From Microstegium vimineum (taxonomy: Eukaryota; Streptophyta; Magnoliopsida; Poales; Poaceae), in NCBI GenBank assembly GCA_022036555.1, contig CM039120.1, positions 12,048,437 to 12,112,436 on the forward strand: a stretch of 64,000 bases of DNA. Direction: 5' to 3'. Both the position numbers and the translations under genes were made by a program. Every line of letters starts with the position of its first letter. The first letter of the stretch is position 1. Below, one piece after another: positions 58,074 through 64,000 of this stretch. The notes under the pieces are model-generated. The model had not been told where the DNA came from, ran no database searches, and worked only from the letters and a program-made list of their open reading frames with translations.

Positions 58074-61027
58074 TGTAACACCCTAAAATTTGAAATTAGA
58101 AATTAGGTTTGAATTTGAGTTTAATTTGATCTAATTTCAAGTAATTTTGTGAAGCATAGAATTAAATGAATAAAATTAAAACTAATATCATGTTAGGGTT
58201 AACATGTTTGAGCATTGCATGCCCCTGCATTTTCTTGGTGTTGTGTGGATTGCAAAACCCTAGAAAATATATTCAAAACCCATTTTTGAAAATCAATTTG
58301 GAAAAAAAAGAAAAGCAAAAAGAAAATGAAAAGAAAAAGAAAAAAAAGAAAGGAAACCCTTTCACCTTTCGGCCCACAGGCCTGCTCTCCCTCTCCCTTT
58401 CCCTTTCTCCCGAGCAGGCCGGCTCCCTCCCTGCGGCCCAGCTCTCTCGGCCCAGCGCCCGACGACCGCGACCTCCTCCCTCTCTCCCTCTCACTGACAC
58501 CGCTACCCCACATGTCAGCCTCCTCCCTCTCTTCTTCCTGGAGTCCGAGCTGGACACGGCCGCTCGCCGCGCCGCGTCGCGTCCGTGGCCGCCGCGCAAC
58601 CGCCTCCGCGGGTGTTTCTCGCGCGTAACCGCGTCGGACTCTCCCCGCTGCTCCAATAAAAATCCCCGACCCTCGCCGCTTTCCCCCGTCCTCGCATCAT
58701 CTTGCAACAGCAGCACCGCAACGTCGCCGCCGCTCTGCTCCGCCGCCGTTCCGCACCGCCGACCGCTCCAAGCGCTTCGCCAAGCCGCACATCGTCTTCG
58801 CGTAATTGCCGAACGCCTCCCGCTTCTCTTTTCTCTCTCGTTCGTGCTCTGTTGGACCTCACCGTCGTGCACAGTGGCTCCGCCACCGCTACCTCTCGTC
58901 GGCGGCCACCCTCCGCCCTCGATCAAGCCCTGCAGTGGCCCTGGGTGGGTTCGCCGTGCTCTCCTCTTGCTCCCCGAGCCTTTTCCCGATCGGATTAGGG
59001 CACTCGAGCCCCTAACCGCCTCGCGCCACCGTGCGCAGAGCGTATGTCACCGCGGTTCACCGCCGTCGGCACTCTCTGTCCGTCCCCGAGCCTCGCCATG
59101 GCTCTGGGCGAGTTCGCCGTCGTCTCCTCTATCTTCCGGTGTTCTCGGTTTTGAAAACGGGGCACCAGAGCTCCCGAACGGTCTACGCCGGCGAGCTTCG
59201 CCTCTGCCGGACATGTCCGCCGCCGTGCGCCGCCCTGTCCCCCCCCATCTAATCTCCACCGACCATCTCAGATCCAACGGATCTGGTGAGCCCGTACCCT
59301 TCGCTCTGCCTTTTTGCTAAAGAGTCCCTGCCCTTTTCTGCCTATCAACCCGCAGTCCAAAGCGGATTCCAGCTCTACGCTTTCCCCTCGGGAAAACGTA
59401 ATCTCCTTTAATTCTGATTTAATTCGAAAATAAAAGAAAATTCCTATTTTCAGTTTTGCCACTGATTTTCCAAAGCTTATAATTTGCTCGTTTTAAATCC
59501 AAATCGATCCGTTCAAGTTGCGTTAGATCCGTAATTTTATGCTCTATCCAGTAGTATAGATTTCATCTATGTTAATTACTTTTGAAAATCAAAGAAAATT
59601 AATTTTCTAATGCTTTAATCTTGCCCTTTTCAAAATCTTGTTTAATCTATAACTTATTCGTTTTAGATCCGATTAGCGTGATTCTCGTGTCTTTGTGATC
59701 GTAGTAAAGTATAGATATATTTTATATCCTTTTCAAAGCCTCTTTATTGTTTATGGTGTAATGTTCTGATCACATCTTTGTTGCTTCGTGCATGATTGTT
59801 CGGATGATTGCGTGGTGATGTTGATCGAGTTCAGCCGGTGAGATCTTCGGTGAGCAAGAGTTCTTTGCGGCAGATCAGGATCACCAGGAGCTTTGTGATC
59901 AAGGCAAGTTTAATATGGGATCATCCTTGTTACCTATTCACCCTAATTCATCTAGTCATAATTGCATGTGTCTAATTTGATTCCTATTAGATCTATACCA
60001 TAGCTTTGTTATCCTTTACCTTGTCACCATGGGTTTTCATGCATATGGGTAGCTTTGCTATGCTTTACATGATGAATATTGAATCGAATCTTGACTAATG
60101 ATATATGCAACAATGAGATAAAATTGACTTTTATAGCAACATGGAATAGGACCCCACTGTAGGGCAAAAGCTGGGATAATAATACAACCACGAGTGCTAT
60201 AATGGCTCTGGCTTTAGTCAAGTATAAAGATTCGTACTAGCATGTTGGTAGTTCGTGAAAGGCACCATTGCCGAGCTGGTTGTAGGGAATGTCCTAGGGT
60301 GGTTACCGCTTCGAAAGGTACCATCGAGTAGGGGCTTTACATACCCCTTGCCCTTGGGTCCGTAGGGTCTGACAACATGTTGGGAAGACTTTTGAAAGAC
60401 TTCATAGTGTTCCCTGCCCACTCACCTCGGAAGTGTTATGGGAGTAATTAACCCGGGAATATGGGTAACATGGCTTGTGGGTAAAGTGTATAACCTCTGC
60501 AGAGTGTAAATCTATCATGATAGCCGTGCTCACGGTTACGAATGGCCTGGAAAACTCACAGTGTAGATGATCATGTTGTTTAACTGTTAATGATGTTTAT
60601 TGATCTTATCATGTGGTTATTAATTGGGCTATGCATAACTAAAGCTAAGTGTTGGTAAAACTTGACCAAGTTAAAAGCAACCGCAGTACAGACAGTGTCA
60701 GCCTTTTTGAGCTTCATAACCCTATGTTACTCTTGCCGAGTACTTTAAGTGCTCACTCTTGCTTTCTCAACCCCTTCAGATGGCTATGAAGACTACCGTG
60801 AGGAGTACTAGGCTAGTGGTCAACCAGTCAGCGTTCCTTGTGAAGTGGAGCTTCGTCGCGAGAGTTATCTTTATTTTCCGCTGTTATGTTTAGTAAATAT
60901 TATTCGTTATGTAATAAGCACTCAGTGATGGTACTATTTAAAGATTTGTCGGCTTATGTGTGTGATTGATCTCTGGGCACACATGAGTTATTCATATTCA
61001 ATTTTATCCTTAAAATTGGGTGTGACA
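58074..61027 (+). repeat. Solo LTR F (2,954 bp) inserted in element B pol
   Basis: It starts TGTAACACCCTAAAATTTG and ends AAAATTGGGTGTGACA, with perfect GATGA on both sides. No internal domain is present between the ends, so it is a solo LTR. Its orientation is inferred from the start word, which is common in long chromovirus LTRs. The 384-codon open frame at 58166-59320 lies in a C-rich part with overlapping open frames on both strands and is not supported as a gene. Confidence 0.9.
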
Positions 61028-61948
61028 GATGATCCGATAAGGTCCAACATATCGGGGTGCTAACTTCTTCTTAATTCCAAAACGACAGACGCCTCTCATT
61101 GGTGATACCTTAAGGTACACATAGTCGCCAACTTGAAACTTCAAAGGTCTCCTCCTTTGATCTGCATACCCTTTCTGTCGAGATTGAGCTGCCTTGATAT
61201 GCTGTTGAACAGTGCGGACTATCTCTTCTGCCTCTTTCACATAGTCCGTACCATAAAATCCCTTGTCTCCTGATTCAATCCAATTGACAGGGGTTCTATA
61301 TTTGCGTCCATACAAAGCATCGAACGGTGCCATCTTAATGCTTTCTTGGTAACCGTTATTATAAGAAAACTCCGCCAAAGGTAGCCATTTCTCCCATGAT
61401 CCTCTTGTTGACACAACACATGCTGTCAACATGTCTTCCAACACTTGATTCACTCGTTCCGTTTGTCCATCTGTTTGAGGGTGATAAGCGGAACTCCGAA
61501 TCAACTTTGTTCCCAACTCTTTATGCAACTGCTCCCAAAAACGAGCGATAAACTATGATCCTCTGTCGGATATGATGGTCCTGGGAATACCATGTAACCT
61601 TAAGATATTCTGAACATATAGCTTGGCATACTAATGCGGTCGATGGGTAACCTTGACTGGTATGAAGTGAGCGACCTTAGTTAAGCGATCAACGATAACT
61701 CATATAGAGTCATTTCCTTTCTGGGTGGTAGGCAACTCGGTGATAAAGTCCATACTGATATCTTCCCACTTCCACTCAGGTATAGAAAGAGGTTGTAACA
61801 ACCCGACAGGTTTCATGTGTACTGCCTTGATGCGACAACATGTATCACACTTTGCGACATATTCTGCAATATCCAACTTCATTTTAGACCACCAATACCT
61901 TGTCCTCAGGTCGTGATACATCTTGCTACTACCAGGGTGGATTGACAA
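61028..61948 (-). pseudogene. Element B pol: integrase zinc finger and core (three in-frame stops)
   Basis: The minus-strand frame 61700-61948 holds the HHCC finger region (CDTCCRIKAVHMKPVGLL) and the core start (WEDISMDFITELP). The frame 61010-61528 holds the end of the core (RSSAYHPQTDGQTERVNQ) and the C-terminal segment (FDALYGRKYRTP). In between, the same register contains stops at 61700-61702, 61631-61633 and 61553-61555, so this copy could not encode a functional integrase. The contig ends at 61948, so RT, protease and gag of B are not visible. Confidence 0.88.
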
Positions 61949-62048
61949 NNNNNNNNNNNNNNNNNNNNNNNNNNNNNNNNNNNNNNNNNNNNNNNNNNNN
62001 NNNNNNNNNNNNNNNNNNNNNNNNNNNNNNNNNNNNNNNNNNNNNNNN
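61949..62048. other. Assembly gap (100 N)
   Basis: 100 N of unknown true size. Left is gypsy integrase on the minus strand, right is copia RNase H on the plus strand; no continuity is visible. Confidence 0.99.
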
Positions 62049-62583
62049 ACCGATTGACCAAACTCTTTATCGCTCTATGATCGGTAGTTTACTTTACCTC
62101 ACTGTATCTAGGCCGGATATCATGTTTAGTGTGTGCATGTGTGCTAGGTTTCAAGCAAGCCCTAAGGAGTCGCATCTTTGTGCGGTTAAAAGAATCCTTA
62201 GGTACATAAGGCACACCCCTAGCATGGGTCTTTGGTATCCTAAAGGAGCTCCCTTCCAACTAGTTGGCTATTCCGATTCGGATTATGCCAGGTGTAAGGT
62301 TGATAGGAAGAGTACCTCCGGCGGGTGTCACATGCTAGGAAGATCACTTGTTTCTTGGTCCTCAAAGAAGCAAAACAGTGTGGCATTGTCAACCGCCGAG
62401 GCGGAATACATTGCCATGGGAGCAAGTTGTGCACAAATCTTATACATGACCCAAACACTCTTTGATTACGGCGTGTTTTTAAAAGAAGTTCCACTTTTGT
62501 GTGATAATGAAAGTGCCGTAAAGCTTGCTAACAACTCGGTTCAACACTCTCGCACTAAGCACATAGATATTCGCCATCACTTT
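62049..62583 (+). pseudogene. Copia (Sirevirus-like) RT end and RNase H, truncated
   Basis: The plus-strand frame reads YRSMIGSLLYLTVSRPDIMF, then a DSDYA Asp motif with a KSTSGGCHMLG segment, SWSSKKQNSVALSTAEAEY, and NSVQHSRTKHIDIRHHF. These are the classic copia RNase H landmarks, with the catalytic acidic residues present. It is cut at 62583 by an A-family LTR and on the left by the gap. It is oriented opposite to element C, so it is not simply the missing pol of C in this arrangement. Confidence 0.9.
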
Positions 62584-63758
62584 TGTTGACACAAAAAGCG
62601 TCCGGATCTGCGAACACCTCGGGCTATTACCCAAAGCTCGGTATTCCGGAGGCATGCCAGTCGATTTGACCAGTTAATCGACAAGGACGATAACTAGAGC
62701 AAGATCCAATCCAGACAACGGCAATGCGCCCGGATGCTGGGATTGAGGCTTGATCAGGATAACTAGAGCAGAGCTGAACGAGGCAACAGCGATGCGCCCG
62801 GATGCCAAGGCTCAGAGGTACTCCCACGCGGAACTTGCAAGGATTTGACGGAGATCAAGCTGATGCAGCCCGTCGAAGCTTGAAGAACTCGTTGATAAAT
62901 ACAACTAATGCAATAAAGGGTAAATTGCGATAAAAAGTAGAATAAGAGTAAAATTGGTTTGTTTTTGATTAGATTGATTTATTTTCCGTAGCCCTCGGGC
63001 ACGTATTTATACTCCCGCATGGAGAGTTGTACAAAGACACGACCCGTATCCTTCCTAAAACAAACTCCTAATTTTAAGGAAACTGACTCGCGCAGGAGCC
63101 TGATAACAATATTTATTTTCCTAAACAAACACGCCTATTTTAAAGGAAAATAAATGACTCATGCAAGAGTCGGACTCAAACTACTATAATAATAATACCG
63201 GTACAAAACACCAGTTTCCTTATACTTCTCTTCGATGGAAACCTTCCATCGGCAGATCCCTCCAATCCGCGACTTCCTTCTCTGGCCACCTGTAGTCCTC
63301 TGCCGACACCAAGCACTAAGTCACCCTGTACTCATCGGCTCTCTATACCCATCGGCATCGGCAACACTTCCCGATCGACAACCTTGTACTGATAACTGTC
63401 TTCACCAATCAATCCCTATCAGCGATCGGCAACCACTCTTCATCGACAAACTGCGATGCCTCCTTATCGGCAATCGACAATGTCCCCCTATCGGCAATCG
63501 ACAATATCTCTTTGTCGGCAATCGGCAATGTTTCTGTCGGCAATCGGCATCAGCAACTTCATAGCTCAAGCTATCCGACTTCACTAATCAACCTTTGTCG
63601 ACAAGGACCATCCAGCTTCCATCGGCAGCACACTTAGTCTTCCCACAGTATACTCCCATCGGCAATATTGGCTCAAGATTTCCCGATGCCGATGGAGAAC
63701 GGCCGCTGACCAGTCAAGCCTTAGCTCATTTGACACGTGCTGAAAAATGGTGTCAACA
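62584..63758 (-). repeat. 3' LTR of a second A-family gypsy element (1,175 bp)
   Basis: The ends TGTTGACACAAAAAGCG and GGTGTCAACA equal those of 47831-48758. The polypurine tract (CTGGGGGGCATG on the minus strand) follows at 63759. It is 247 bp longer than the other copy, partly through a run of TATCGGCAATCGACAATG-like units at 63410-63560. The preceding ACTTT (62579-62583) would be one copy of the target duplication. Confidence 0.88.
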
Positions 63759-64000
63759 CATGCCCCCCAGTTTCGGAGCGTATAATATTTTACGTGCAGA
63801 AATTCTCTCCACTGTAGCCGTTGCTGTAGCCGTTACCTCCGACATAGATGCACAGTTTCCTCGATCTCCGTGTGTGGAACTACAATTTAATAATAAAATC
63901 CCTCGATTGTTGCACAAACAGTTGCAGATCACCTCGATCACCCTGTGTATCTATCGTGGGTCTCTCCACATTCCTGCACAGTGTGAAACGGAACCCCAAA
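63759..64000 (-). mobile_element. Start of internal region of second A-family element
   Basis: Resembles 48759-49000 in order and wording (polypurine tract, TTTCGGAGCG, GAAATTCTCTCCACTGTAGC). The antisense mobile-domain gene would be expected beyond the window edge. Confidence 0.7.

Noticed and set aside
58166..59320. 384-codon plus-strand open frame
   Set aside because: Inside solo LTR F in a C-rich stretch with long open frames on both strands; composition is Pro/Ser/Arg low complexity without a family signature.
62049..62583. Idea that this copia RNase H is the missing pol of element C
   Set aside because: Opposite orientation, and the flanking word ACTTT does not match the CACTG beside A's insertion in C, so it is a separate element unless the contig is inverted and rearranged.
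63410..63560. CRISPR-like appearance of spaced repeats
   Set aside because: Units are adjacent, imperfect and lack unique spacers; this is LTR repeat expansion in a plant genome.

Overview
This window looks like nuclear DNA of a grass (Poaceae, probably panicoid). The evidence is intron-containing genes with GC-rich first exons and GT-AG splice sites, Stowaway- and Tourist-type MITEs, and a deep stack of nested LTR retrotransposons. It consists of three contigs separated by two 100-N gaps (5928-6027 and 61949-62048).

Layout. 1-5927: a Ty3/gypsy LTR end (family B), then the gag-protease-RT-RNaseH-integrase part of a second gypsy element (A, Tat-type) on the minus strand. 6028-13000: repeat debris, a decayed Sirevirus-like LTR and MITEs. 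13001-19756 (minus): a four-exon chloroplast-targeted alpha/beta-hydrolase gene with MITEs in its introns. 22153-27090: a complete hAT transposon with 8-bp target duplication and a seven-exon transposase gene. 27091-34233: intergenic. 34234-38866 (plus): a five-exon DUF1666 gene. 41163-42820 (plus): a four-exon gene for cytosolic ribosomal protein eL34, with a classic ribosomal-protein promoter. 43293-64000: nested retrotransposons.

The nest reads as follows. A Sirevirus-like copia element C (3' LTR 43293-44969) was hit by a solo LTR D (45855-47528) and by gypsy element A (3' LTR 47831-48758). A carries, antisense to its pol, a multi-exon gene for a plant-mobile-domain plus coiled-coil protein (49176-52396). 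A's integrase was split by chromovirus B (LTR from 53291), and B's pol was split by solo LTR F (58074-61027). Perfect 5-bp target duplications are visible for D, B and F. A second A-family element starts at 62584 inside a plus-strand copia RNase H.

The two flanks of B's insertion lie 51 kb apart: ACCAT at 2059-2063 and at 53286-53290. Each abuts an opposite end of the same LTR family and a complementary half of the same integrase. The contig at the left edge therefore most likely belongs to the right of 61948, so scaffold order is suspect unless this is a segmental duplication.

Conserved reading frames are repeatedly broken by what looks like loss of a single base in a homopolymer. This pattern suits residual long-read errors better than independent pseudogenization, so the hydrolase, DUF1666 and hAT transposase genes may all be intact in the plant.
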